Source: Candidatus Poribacteria bacterium
GTDB taxonomy: Bacteria > Poribacteria > WGA-4E > WGA-3G
Length of the DNA: 63,672 bases
Assembly (NCBI GenBank): GCA_022394755.1
Contig: JAGFCA010000054.1
Coordinates: 1-63,672 of the forward strand
Reading direction: 5' to 3'
Below, piece by piece: positions 46,195 to 54,642 of the stretch (positions within the stretch are counted from its first letter, which is position 1; the number at the start of each line of letters is the position of its first letter). The position numbers and the translations under genes are program-made. The notes under the pieces are model-generated. The model saw nothing but the letters and a program-made list of their open reading frames with translations, was not told where the DNA came from and did not search any database.

Positions 46195-48042
46195 TTATTT
46201 GATTAGCCACATTTTTCTCATTGAATGGGTATTACCGGCTTCAAATTGATAAAAATAGATTCCGCTGGCAACCTCTTCTCCATTTATATTTTTACCATCC
46301 CAATATAGTGTTTTATCACCTGGCGTTTGTTTACCCAGATTAAATTGCCTGATTAATTCTCCAGTAGATGAAAAGATTGAGATGTTTACCCCCATTGATT
46401 CAGTTAATTTGTATGGAATCCATGTTTCTGGGTTGAATGGGTTTGGATAATTTTGAAATACCTCAGCAATCTTGATTTTACCCCAAGTGACAGATTGTTT
46501 CCCTTTCGCTTCAACATCAACATTGAGTTGTGATGCTTCACCTTCTGTAATTATAATTAGTGAAATATTGTCTATACCATACATCTCTCTATAGGTATCT
46601 ATAATTCCAGATGGCCATTTAACTATAATTGAGTCAATCCTATTAGCCTTTGCAAGACCAAATTCCATTTCTAAACTATCACTACCGAGGAAACCAGTAC
46701 CACAAACTAATTCTTGTGTTTGAATGTGATCCGCAATTTTTACTTCTACCCGTGCTCCTATTCCATCACGATTACTTTCAGTACCACGTAGTCTTATTTT
46801 TATTCGGTTATTGTCTGGATTGACATTGTTCTTGAGTAGAGTATTACCGGTATTATTTACAATATAAAAATCCACATCCCCGTCATTATCGAAATCTCCC
46901 GCGGTAGCACCGCGCGCCACTGCATTAACCTCAAGATTATAGTCTTCTGCCTTATCAACAAACCGTCCTTGATGATTTTCATATAACCTGTTTATATTTG
47001 TCTTTTGAGACTTATCCACATCCCCGTTGACCACATACAAATCACTGTCACCATCCAAGTCTATATCAACAAAACTGGCATACCACCCTACACCTTCATT
47101 TGCTACTCCGACCTCTTCAGCGACATTTGAGAATGTACCGTCACCATTGTTCCGCCAAAGGAGATCTTCATCGTAATTTGTTACAAAAAGGTCGAGATCT
47201 TTATCGTTATCGTAGTCTCCGACACAAAGTCCCATTGCCCCAGTAGGTTTTCCTCTAATCTGAGTTACAATTCCAGATTGATTGGATACATCTTCAAATG
47301 ATCCATTCCCCTTATTACGATAGAGTTTATCAGGACCGTGGTCGTTAGCAACGAAAAGATCTGTCCATGTATCATTATCGTAATCAAAAAAGATTGCCCC
47401 CCATGCAATTCCATTATCTGCGACCCCAGCATCTTCAGCAACCTCTTCAAATGTACCGTCCCCAAGGTTTCGATATAAACGATTTATTCTGGGTGCGGGG
47501 TCAAATACTAATAGGGATCGTGGTCGTCCCCAGTTTGCAACATAAATATCTAACCACCCATCATGGTCATAATCAGCAACAGCAATGCTTGTCCCGTGTA
47601 GGTCATCAGCAACCCCTGCTTCTACGCTAACATCAGTAAACGTACCATCCCCATTGTTAGCAAAAAGAAAGTTTGGACCATCACATGTTACATATAAATC
47701 ACGCCAACCGTCATTGTCATAGTCAAACCAAACACATCCTCTTGCCTTAGGTGTATTTGCTATACCTGCTTTTTCAGCAATATCCTGAAAAGTGCCATCG
47801 CCGTTATTATGATAAAGTGCATTTGGAAGACCACCATCACCTATAACAAAAATATCCATCCAACAGGAATCGTTATCATAGTCTACAGCGGCAGTTCCGG
47901 GACCTAACCAAGTCCCGGAATCTGGATCAACTGTAGAATCGCGTTGTGTAACCCCTGCGTCAGTACTAACATCAACAAATTGTGCATTAGATAGCTGAGA
48001 GATGGATATAAGAGTGATTAGAAGAATCAAGCTTAAACGCAT
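46195..48042 (-). CDS. Secreted FG-GAP/ASPIC-UnbV protein with sorting tail
   Basis: 615 residues with a signal peptide (1-20, MRLSLILLITLISISQLSNA). Seven or so FG-GAP/VCBS repeats follow, with Ca-binding-like D-Y-D-N-D-x-D and NNGDGTF motifs, forming a beta-propeller. An ASPIC/UnbV module (LRGTESNRDGIGARVEVKI, then IDSIIVKWPSG) comes next. The last 85 residues are the tail NYPNPFNPETWIPYKL...GIYFYQF, shared with the HAF proteins. Such CRTAC1-like proteins are extracellular and probably adhesive. It is 14 bp downstream of the DUF1349-like gene, forming an operon. AAGGA precedes the ATG, though at a long distance of about 11 nt. Confidence 0.85.
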   Translation of the reverse strand: MRLSLILLITLISISQLSNAQFVDVSTDAGVTQRDSTVDPDSGTWLGPGTAAVDYDNDSCWMDIFVIGDGGLPNALYHNNGDGTFQDIAEKAGIANTPKARGCVWFDYDNDGWRDLYVTCDGPNFLFANNGDGTFTDVSVEAGVADDLHGTSIAVADYDHDGWLDIYVANWGRPRSLLVFDPAPRINRLYRNLGDGTFEEVAEDAGVADNGIAWGAIFFDYDNDTWTDLFVANDHGPDKLYRNKGNGSFEDVSNQSGIVTQIRGKPTGAMGLCVGDYDNDKDLDLFVTNYDEDLLWRNNGDGTFSNVAEEVGVANEGVGWYASFVDIDLDGDSDLYVVNGDVDKSQKTNINRLYENHQGRFVDKAEDYNLEVNAVARGATAGDFDNDGDVDFYIVNNTGNTLLKNNVNPDNNRIKIRLRGTESNRDGIGARVEVKIADHIQTQELVCGTGFLGSDSLEMEFGLAKANRIDSIIVKWPSGIIDTYREMYGIDNISLIIITEGEASQLNVDVEAKGKQSVTWGKIKIAEVFQNYPNPFNPETWIPYKLTESMGVNISIFSSTGELIRQFNLGKQTPGDKTLYWDGKNINGEEVASGIYFYQFEAGNTHSMRKMWLIK

Positions 48043-48056
48043 GGTTTATACAGTCC

Positions 48057-48854
48057 TTAGAATTGTTTCTTGACATCTCCCCAAGTAGTAGTTGCTTTGC
48101 CACCCGGTTCAACAGGAAAAGGATTCATGTTATCGTTGAAATATTCGTATTCAACTTCAAGGGACCCTGCTCCTGCGGCGACTCCGGCGTAAATACCGAG
48201 TTGTAGTGGTGGGTTCAATTTAAAATTACCTTGCCCAATATCAACCCAATCCTTATCAGTCTCTGTTTTATGCCAAGCAGTATATGTATCCCCATCTTTT
48301 TTCAGACGAAGTGCAAGAAGTGCTTCACCAAAATCGCCAAATTCATCTTTCCATTGTACATCTGGTGGTCCCATTCCAGCTTCTCTGGTCTGATATTGTA
48401 TTTGTCCTTTAGGACCAGCATCCCGAGACCAGAATTTGATGGCTACCCAATTGTTATCTCCAGGACTTTTTACCAGTAGACCGTTTACAGCAGAATTGGT
48501 ATCCCATTTGGCAAGAAATTGGGTTTCGACATCGAACATGTCTGTATCGGTTTCTTGATATAGAAAATGAGATGCATCTCCTGCCCATAGATTACGATCT
48601 GGTTCACTATCAATGTATAGGAATCCTTCACGGGTTTTACCAACATCCCATTTGGGGGGTTCATTTGTCCATTTCCAATTATTGTTTTTCAATTTCGCGC
48701 CGTCAAATGGATCACCAAATGAATCAGCTGCGTTTACATCCAATACGGAAATTGACAATGATGTGAATACACAGACAATTATACATGAAAGAACTAACTT
48801 CCAATTATTCAGTAGTTGATTTTGTACTATAGCTTTTAATGAAAATGTTTTCAT
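48057..48854 (-). CDS. Secreted DUF1349-like (concanavalin-fold) protein
   Basis: 265 residues from the ATG at 48854, where GGAGG (48860-48864) is 5 nt upstream; the longer frame from 48866 would start inside the ribosome-binding site. Signal peptide or membrane segment is about 19-43, ending VNAADS. The mature region has NNWKWTNEPPKWDVGKTREG, LAKWDTNSAVNGLLVKSPGD and a late LQLGIYAGVAAGAGSLEVEY, the pattern of DUF1349/laminin-G-like jelly rolls often linked to carbohydrate binding. Function is not established. It is first in an operon with the FG-GAP gene, downstream of a long upstream region with two identical palindromes. Confidence 0.7.
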   Translation of the reverse strand: MKTFSLKAIVQNQLLNNWKLVLSCIIVCVFTSLSISVLDVNAADSFGDPFDGAKLKNNNWKWTNEPPKWDVGKTREGFLYIDSEPDRNLWAGDASHFLYQETDTDMFDVETQFLAKWDTNSAVNGLLVKSPGDNNWVAIKFWSRDAGPKGQIQYQTREAGMGPPDVQWKDEFGDFGEALLALRLKKDGDTYTAWHKTETDKDWVDIGQGNFKLNPPLQLGIYAGVAAGAGSLEVEYEYFNDNMNPFPVEPGGKATTTWGDVKKQF

Positions 48855-48945
48855 ATTTACCTCCATTTAAAATTCTATGTTGTAATTTGCTGAATGTCAA
48901 GACGAATTGAGATGTGTGAATAAAATTACACCTTTTTTATGTGAA

Positions 48946-48961
48946 GTTACGAAATCGTAAC
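48946..48961. promoter_or_regulatory. Palindromic operator candidate, copy 1
   Basis: GTTACGAAATCGTAAC, arms GTTACGA/TCGTAAC around AA. It lies 92 bp upstream of the DUF1349-like start and is identical to copy 2 at 49110-49125. Confidence 0.55.
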
Positions 48962-49109
48962 ATTTTTCTTAAATATTCCATTTTACTAATTTTGACTACG
49001 GATTGAATATTTATCTGACTTCGTATGTGTTGTGTTTAATAGACATTCGAGAAAATGCTATAAATTTTGGTCGAATTTGTCCATTTTTCGTACATAAAAG
49101 TTACAGAAA

Positions 49110-49125
49110 GTTACGAAATCGTAAC
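49110..49125. promoter_or_regulatory. Palindromic operator candidate, copy 2
   Basis: GTTACGAAATCGTAAC, identical to copy 1, with a centre-to-centre distance of 164 bp (about 15.6 helical turns). A partial extra half-site AAAGTTAC lies just before it, at about 49098-49105. Two identical palindromes at this spacing fit a repressor that loops DNA or a cooperative activator. Confidence 0.55.
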
Positions 49126-49499
49126 TTTTTACGGTTTTTCATCTTCAGGTAATTGGCGATAATCCTTGTCTTAGACTGTATTCTCGGACGAATTTGTAAA
49201 ATGACATATTTTTGAGAAAAAAGTTATTTAACATTTTTCGTTAGTTTTCTTTGGTTATGATATTGTTTGATTATTGAAATTATGTTTATAGCATTGATAT
49301 TTAAATACATGAATCATAACTTTTTCCTAACTTTAATTGATGGTGCGATTTTAAGATATGATGTAGGGTGCTCTGTTTTTCTTCATTCTTTTTTATATGT
49401 ATTGAGTGTTTGATGAATGTGAATGTAGTTTGTACTAATTTTCAACAATTTGTATTAACCTATTCGTTGATACATTTTCGAGTTGTTGTAATTTCCCAC

Positions 49500-51098
49500 C
49501 TAACCAATGTATCTCAATTGAATTAATAGTTTCAGCAGAACCAAACCAAAGTGTAATGTGTTTTCATTTCCAGATGCGTAACTACCACCTGATGTAACCT
49601 CTTTCAAGTATATTCTTTCATTTGTTTTTATATGTATTTTTGTACCAAATGCATTACTGTTACATTTTGTACCCTTTAATAGTATTTTCAACCATTGATT
49701 TTCAGTTTTTGAGTCGTTTCGAAGCAATACAGGTGTTCCACCGGAACAGGAAATCAGGATATCAACATCTCCATCATTATCATAATCCCCATTGGCAGAA
49801 CCTCGAGCAACTATAGGACGATTAAAGAAGCCATCAATTGAGCTTGATATATCTTGAAATATCCCTTTTCCGTTGTTAATAAATAGTTGACATGTCTGTT
49901 TGTATGATAGAGAGGGAGTAATTTGAGCGACGTTATCCCATACATGTCCGTTTGCCACGAATAGATCCAAAAACCCATTGTTGTTAATATCTAAAAACTG
50001 TGTGCCGAATCCAAGTTTTGAAAAACTGGGTTCAGCAAGTCCTGCTTCGAAAGTTGTCATCGTATAGATTCCATCACCATCATTATGAAACAAACTATTG
50101 ACTTCTAAAGAAAAGTTTGTGATAAATAGGTCCAGAGCTCCGTCGTTATCATAATCTCCATGGGCAATTCCCATACTTGCTGTTGCGCGCCCTTCAGAAT
50201 TAAAGGCGATACCTGCAGCCAGAGCCACATCGGTAAATGTTCCATCTTGGTTATTTCGATATAAAAAATCCTCTACTGCATCATTTGCTACAAAAATATC
50301 AGGATAACCATCATTGTTGTAATCCGTAAATAATACACCTAATCCTTTTCCGTTGTTCTTTACTCCTGCACGTGCCGTTACATCTGTGAATGTACCATCA
50401 CCATTGTTCTTGTATAGTGTGTCTGGGGCACCGGGGTATTCATGTGGACCACAGTAGATATGTTCGGCTTCCAGCGTACATGGATGTGCCGTTTGAGTAT
50501 TATAATCAAGGTAATTTGTTACATATAAATCAAGCAATCCATCAAGATTATAATCACCAAAAGATGCACTCACACTCCAATGTGCATTTGCTACACCTGC
50601 TTGCTTAGTTACATCTGTAAATGTTCCATTGCTATTATTCCGATAGAGTTGATTCATGCCAAAGTTAGTAAGGTAAATATCTTGGTCTCCATCGTTATCG
50701 TAATCCGCAGATATACATCCCATACCAAAACCCAGATTCTTGTCCATTCCTGACTTGAGGGTGACATCAGAAAAAGTACCATTTCCATTATTACGATAGA
50801 GTCTGTTGAGTTCATTTAAATTTATACGGGGAGTATTGTTATTGGCACACGATGTTCCGCTATTTACAAGATAAATATCAAGGAATCCATCATTGTCATA
50901 ATCGAAGAATAAACACCCAGATCCCATAGTTTCTGGAAGGAATTTTTCTTTCGACATTCCATTCATATGTTTGAAGTCAATACCTGCAGTATCAGTCTGG
51001 TCAGAATAAGTGATTTCTGCCTGTTTGGCGAGTATAGAGGGATGGAATAATAAAACAGCAAAAATTAGATTGAGAAGAATATGTAATTTCTTCCTCAT
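49500..51098 (-). CDS. Secreted FG-GAP/ASPIC-UnbV protein, C-terminus frameshifted
   Basis: 532 residues as read, with signal peptide (1-24). Many FG-GAP repeats carry F-x-D-Y-D-N-D-G-x-x-D and NNGDGTFTDVT. The ASPIC/UnbV module (QWLKILLKGTKCNSNAFGTK, then GGSYASGNENTLHFG) breaks off at HFG and ends in LVLLKLLIQLRYIG. In the other frame the expected module ending continues (GSAETINSIEIHWLGGKLQQ then LENVSTNRLIQIVEN) to a stop at 49435. So one base appears lost near 49543-49545. It has no NPFNP tail in either frame. It is the last gene of the operon starting at 56244 (18 bp after the TPR gene). Confidence 0.8.
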   Translation of the reverse strand: MRKKLHILLNLIFAVLLFHPSILAKQAEITYSDQTDTAGIDFKHMNGMSKEKFLPETMGSGCLFFDYDNDGFLDIYLVNSGTSCANNNTPRINLNELNRLYRNNGNGTFSDVTLKSGMDKNLGFGMGCISADYDNDGDQDIYLTNFGMNQLYRNNSNGTFTDVTKQAGVANAHWSVSASFGDYNLDGLLDLYVTNYLDYNTQTAHPCTLEAEHIYCGPHEYPGAPDTLYKNNGDGTFTDVTARAGVKNNGKGLGVLFTDYNNDGYPDIFVANDAVEDFLYRNNQDGTFTDVALAAGIAFNSEGRATASMGIAHGDYDNDGALDLFITNFSLEVNSLFHNDGDGIYTMTTFEAGLAEPSFSKLGFGTQFLDINNNGFLDLFVANGHVWDNVAQITPSLSYKQTCQLFINNGKGIFQDISSSIDGFFNRPIVARGSANGDYDNDGDVDILISCSGGTPVLLRNDSKTENQWLKILLKGTKCNSNAFGTKIHIKTNERIYLKEVTSGGSYASGNENTLHFGLVLLKLLIQLRYIG

Positions 51099-51116
51099 AT
51101 TTTAAAGTATAGTTAT

Positions 51117-53429
51117 TTATGGGATATCAGTTTGTTGGTTACCAATTAATTTTGTAAGAATATCTAACTGTTGTCGTGCATACGGAACAATGCTGTTGTC
51201 TGGATATGTCGTTAGAATGTTGGTATATGTTTCTGCAGCATTTGAAAAGTCATTCTTTTCTTCGAAAATACTTGCAATTTGTGTTAAGGCTTCTACAGCT
51301 AATGAAGCTTTTTGTGAGACGACTTGTCGATATGAATGTAATGCATCACCATAATTACTTTGTGAACGATGTATTGTGCCAAGTAACATCCAAAGATCAT
51401 CAACAATCAAAGCTTTTGGATGTAATGCAATTGTGTCTTCACATTGTGTAATAGCCGCATCTATGTTTCCAGATAGATAAAGTTGGAGTGCATTTGCATA
51501 GTCCGTCAATGGAAGTGTGAGAAAATCCTTGTTATCTTGAATCAAAACTATTTTATCCAGAGCGTCATTAGTTAGATGATCGTACTTTGAGACTTGAATT
51601 ACTTTTTGGTATTCTTTGATGGCAGTATCAAATTCATTACCATAGAAGTATGAATCAGCAATGAGTTTCCGAGCATGTGCTTTTGATTTATTGTAATTAT
51701 CTGCTATTGGTGTCAATAATTGTCTGGCAAGTATATGTTTTTTCTGAAGTATATAACATTCCGCTAAGATCAGTTGTATATTTCTATATTTTTCTGTATC
51801 TAATTGTTGTGTAAGTAAAGGCAGTACAGTCCCTTGAGCAGCTATTGGATTGTTTTGTCCGTGTAATTGAATGAGTGATAGTATAAGCTGACTTTCTGTT
51901 GTGGATGCGTTGTCTTTTTGAAGTCTTAGTAATATCGCTGCAGCGTCATCCCACATCTTTTCTTTTTGATATAGTTTCGCAAGTTTCAACCTGGAACTTG
52001 AAATCTGTCTCATGTCTCGAGAATATTTAATATGGGCTTTGTAAAATTCAGTTGCGTAAGGGTTATGATTACGTTCTAAGATCTTAGCGAACCTGGTCAT
52101 AGTTGTATCCATGGAGGTGCTATAAGTTGGATACAATTTTATGAATATGTCCAATGATGCATCTAATTGTTTTGCATAAAATAGGAGTTCTCCTAATGTG
52201 ATTGCAGAGCTTATGTTTTTTGGATTCCTGTTATATGCATCTTGAATTTTAGAAATCAACTTATCCTGTAACGGTTTTTGTCTTTCTCCTTCGTAAATGT
52301 CAACCATAGCACCCCAAATAGCTTCTCGGTGGCTTATACTCATTCCAACATTTAGTAAGCCATCAATATAGACGTCAGCAGCTTCATCTATTTTTGCCTG
52401 AATTTTATAGGCTGCAGCCAATTGTGTATAGAGGTAACCATAACTTCTATTTGATGCAATTGCCTTCCGAAATGAATCAATTGCTTCATCATATAGTTTG
52501 TTGGATAAGAAAATTGATCCCATCTGTTGGTCTTTATCAATCTGTCCAGCGACGATCTTTTCCCATTCTATAATAGCTTGTTTTTTGTTTCCAAGTTCAA
52601 GGTATAGAGATCCAAGTTTCCGTCTGATAGATGTGTTGGTTGGATTCCTATCAAGGATACTGATATATAAGTCAAGTGCTTTTTGATGGTGTTCCTGCTG
52701 TTGGTAAAGAGATGCTAATTCCTCTATGAGTGTTGTGTCAGTAGGATTCAGTTCCATACGTTTTTTAATCAGTTTCTCTGCTTCATCGAAACGTTCATTT
52801 TCTGTATACAATCTTACAAGATTACTCACCCCAGATGAGCGATAAATAGAATCGGGGTATGTATCTAAAAAGAACTTATAGCCCTCCATTGCTTTTTCCT
52901 GTTTACCTTCAACATAGAAATAATATGCTGATAGATAAGCAGCAATTGAACCAGCAGATGTATTTGGATGTTGTTTTAGGATCTGTTGGCATTGAAGGAG
53001 AGCCTCGTTATATTGGTAGCGTTGACTAAATAGGTAAGTTAATTGATGTACTGCTTGTGTAGCATAAGAACCGTTCGGATTCTCATTGATCATCTCCATG
53101 AATATACTACGTGCATCTGCATCTTCTCCGATTTTGGCATGACTCTGACCAAGCATGAGACGGATAGAATCATTTTGGTTTTGTGTTAATTCTGTTTTGA
53201 GTAATGCCTTAAAAGCATCTATTGCTTCTCTATAACTACGGTCATAGTATAGATTATTAGCATCCTGTATGGCTTTTATAGTCTCAATCCTTGCAGCTTG
53301 ATTGATGTTATTTTGATTTTGAGCTGAAACAGGATGACAAAGACTGGTAAGACATATCAAGAGGATAAATGTATTTGTTAAAGTAGAAAAATAATTATGA
53401 ATTCTCAGAAGTGTGTATTTCATTTTCAA
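51117..53429 (-). CDS. TPR-repeat protein, secreted or membrane-anchored
   Basis: 770 residues with a hydrophobic N-terminus (about 15-36) ending SAQN. The rest is a long array of tetratricopeptide-like helical pairs: recurrent A-x-x-Y-x-x-A-I-x-x-F/Y, for example YDRSYREAIDAFKALLKTEL, YQQQEHHQKALDLYISILDR and LYDEAIDSFRKAIASNRSYG. It should form a superhelix that binds other proteins in the periplasm. It lies between the M20 hydrolase (8 bp away) and the FG-GAP gene (18 bp away) and so is transcribed with them. The start codon follows AAGGATTG. Confidence 0.85.
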   Translation of the reverse strand: MKMKYTLLRIHNYFSTLTNTFILLICLTSLCHPVSAQNQNNINQAARIETIKAIQDANNLYYDRSYREAIDAFKALLKTELTQNQNDSIRLMLGQSHAKIGEDADARSIFMEMINENPNGSYATQAVHQLTYLFSQRYQYNEALLQCQQILKQHPNTSAGSIAAYLSAYYFYVEGKQEKAMEGYKFFLDTYPDSIYRSSGVSNLVRLYTENERFDEAEKLIKKRMELNPTDTTLIEELASLYQQQEHHQKALDLYISILDRNPTNTSIRRKLGSLYLELGNKKQAIIEWEKIVAGQIDKDQQMGSIFLSNKLYDEAIDSFRKAIASNRSYGYLYTQLAAAYKIQAKIDEAADVYIDGLLNVGMSISHREAIWGAMVDIYEGERQKPLQDKLISKIQDAYNRNPKNISSAITLGELLFYAKQLDASLDIFIKLYPTYSTSMDTTMTRFAKILERNHNPYATEFYKAHIKYSRDMRQISSSRLKLAKLYQKEKMWDDAAAILLRLQKDNASTTESQLILSLIQLHGQNNPIAAQGTVLPLLTQQLDTEKYRNIQLILAECYILQKKHILARQLLTPIADNYNKSKAHARKLIADSYFYGNEFDTAIKEYQKVIQVSKYDHLTNDALDKIVLIQDNKDFLTLPLTDYANALQLYLSGNIDAAITQCEDTIALHPKALIVDDLWMLLGTIHRSQSNYGDALHSYRQVVSQKASLAVEALTQIASIFEEKNDFSNAAETYTNILTTYPDNSIVPYARQQLDILTKLIGNQQTDIP

Positions 53430-53437
53430 TCCTTATT

Positions 53438-54613
53438 CTAATTGCCACCTAATAAAGCAATACCAGAAGTTAACGCCATTCCGTAAATCATACAATCTTC
53501 ATCTATATCAAACTGAGGGTGATGACACATATTAACTATCCCCTTTTCTTCATTTCCCGCACCAACCATGATAAAACATGCTGGTATTTCTTGTGAATAA
53601 CATGCAAAATCTTCACCGCCGAGTATGGGTAAGATTGGGAAATTTACATTCTCTTTTCCAACAAACATTTCACCGATCTTAACAGCAGTATCTACACACG
53701 GTTCGTGATTGTAGGTTACTGGACATCCCTCTTGGTATTTAAAGGAGTAAGTGGCACCGCTGGAATTAGTGATACCAGTTAGTATATTCTCTATCTGAGT
53801 TCTAATTGAGAGTTGGACATCTTTATCAAGCGTACGGACAGTTCCACCAATGACTACATTAGGTGGTATTACATTTTTGGTGTCTCCGCCATGGAACTCA
53901 GTAATACTTACAACAGCAGAATCTAATGGGTTTGTGTTTCTTGAAACAATCGATTGTGCTGCATTTACAAACTGCGTACCGAGTATAATTGGGTCAACAG
54001 TTAGATGTGGGAATGCTGCATGTCCTCCTCTACCGGTAATCGTAATCTCAAATGTATCAGATTGTGCGAGCATAGGCCCAATACAAGTAGCATACTGACC
54101 AACGGGGTATAATGGGAATACATGTAAACCATAGATTTCATCAACACCATCTAATACACCATCTTCAATCATTGCTTCAGCACCGCCAGGAAATGCTTCT
54201 TCACAAGGTTGAAAGATGAATCTTACGTTAGCCTTAAGTTCGTTCTTAAAGTGAGATAGTATCCTCGCAGTGCCAATGAGCATTGCAGTATGCGCGTCGT
54301 GTCCACATAGGTGTGCTTTCCCATCTATCTTAGATTTAAATGGCACATCAGTCTGTTCCTGTATTGGAAGAGCATCCATATCTGCTCGTAAACCAATCCT
54401 TTTGGATGCCCCTGCCACATCAAGATCACCAGTTACACCGGTTCTTCCAATCCCAGTCTTAACCTGTAATCCGAGTTCATTAAGTGCATTGGCAGCAATA
54501 CCCGCAGTCCGTTCAACATCGAATCTAATTTCTGGGTGTTGATGTATATCACGACGGATCGCTATAATATCATTAAAATGGGAGCGACACTGGTTTAATA
54601 TTTCATTTTTCAT
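53438..54613 (-). CDS. M20-family amidohydrolase (N-acyl amino acid hydrolase type)
   Basis: 391 residues. Metal and active-site features: D-M-D-A-L-P-I in GLRADMDALPIQEQ, Cys103-Gly-His105 in HLCGHDAHTAM, Glu138/Glu139 in FQPCEEAFPGGAEAM, and the late HHPQFDIDED with the final His ligand. This is the IAA-amino-acid/hippurate/N-acetyldiaminopimelate deacetylase-like branch, cutting an N-acyl amide bond. No signal peptide, so cytoplasmic. It sits in an operon otherwise made of extracytoplasmic proteins (8 bp to TPR, 29 bp from VWA). Confidence 0.85.
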   Translation of the reverse strand: MKNEILNQCRSHFNDIIAIRRDIHQHPEIRFDVERTAGIAANALNELGLQVKTGIGRTGVTGDLDVAGASKRIGLRADMDALPIQEQTDVPFKSKIDGKAHLCGHDAHTAMLIGTARILSHFKNELKANVRFIFQPCEEAFPGGAEAMIEDGVLDGVDEIYGLHVFPLYPVGQYATCIGPMLAQSDTFEITITGRGGHAAFPHLTVDPIILGTQFVNAAQSIVSRNTNPLDSAVVSITEFHGGDTKNVIPPNVVIGGTVRTLDKDVQLSIRTQIENILTGITNSSGATYSFKYQEGCPVTYNHEPCVDTAVKIGEMFVGKENVNFPILPILGGEDFACYSQEIPACFIMVGAGNEEKGIVNMCHHPQFDIDEDCMIYGMALTSGIALLGGN

Positions 54614-54642
54614 AATAATTTTAAAGAGATTAGTGTATCTTT

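Larger units (their letters stand above)
48855..49434. other. Long upstream region with paired palindromic operators
   Basis: No gene is seen. It contains two copies of the palindrome GTTACGAAATCGTAAC (listed separately) and two related phrases, GGTCGAATTTGTCCATTTTT near 49068 and GGACGAATTTGTAAAATG near 49187. The region is A+T-rich. Its left edge is the promoter zone of the DUF1349-like gene and its right edge is the out-of-frame tail of the upstream FG-GAP gene. Confidence 0.5.
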
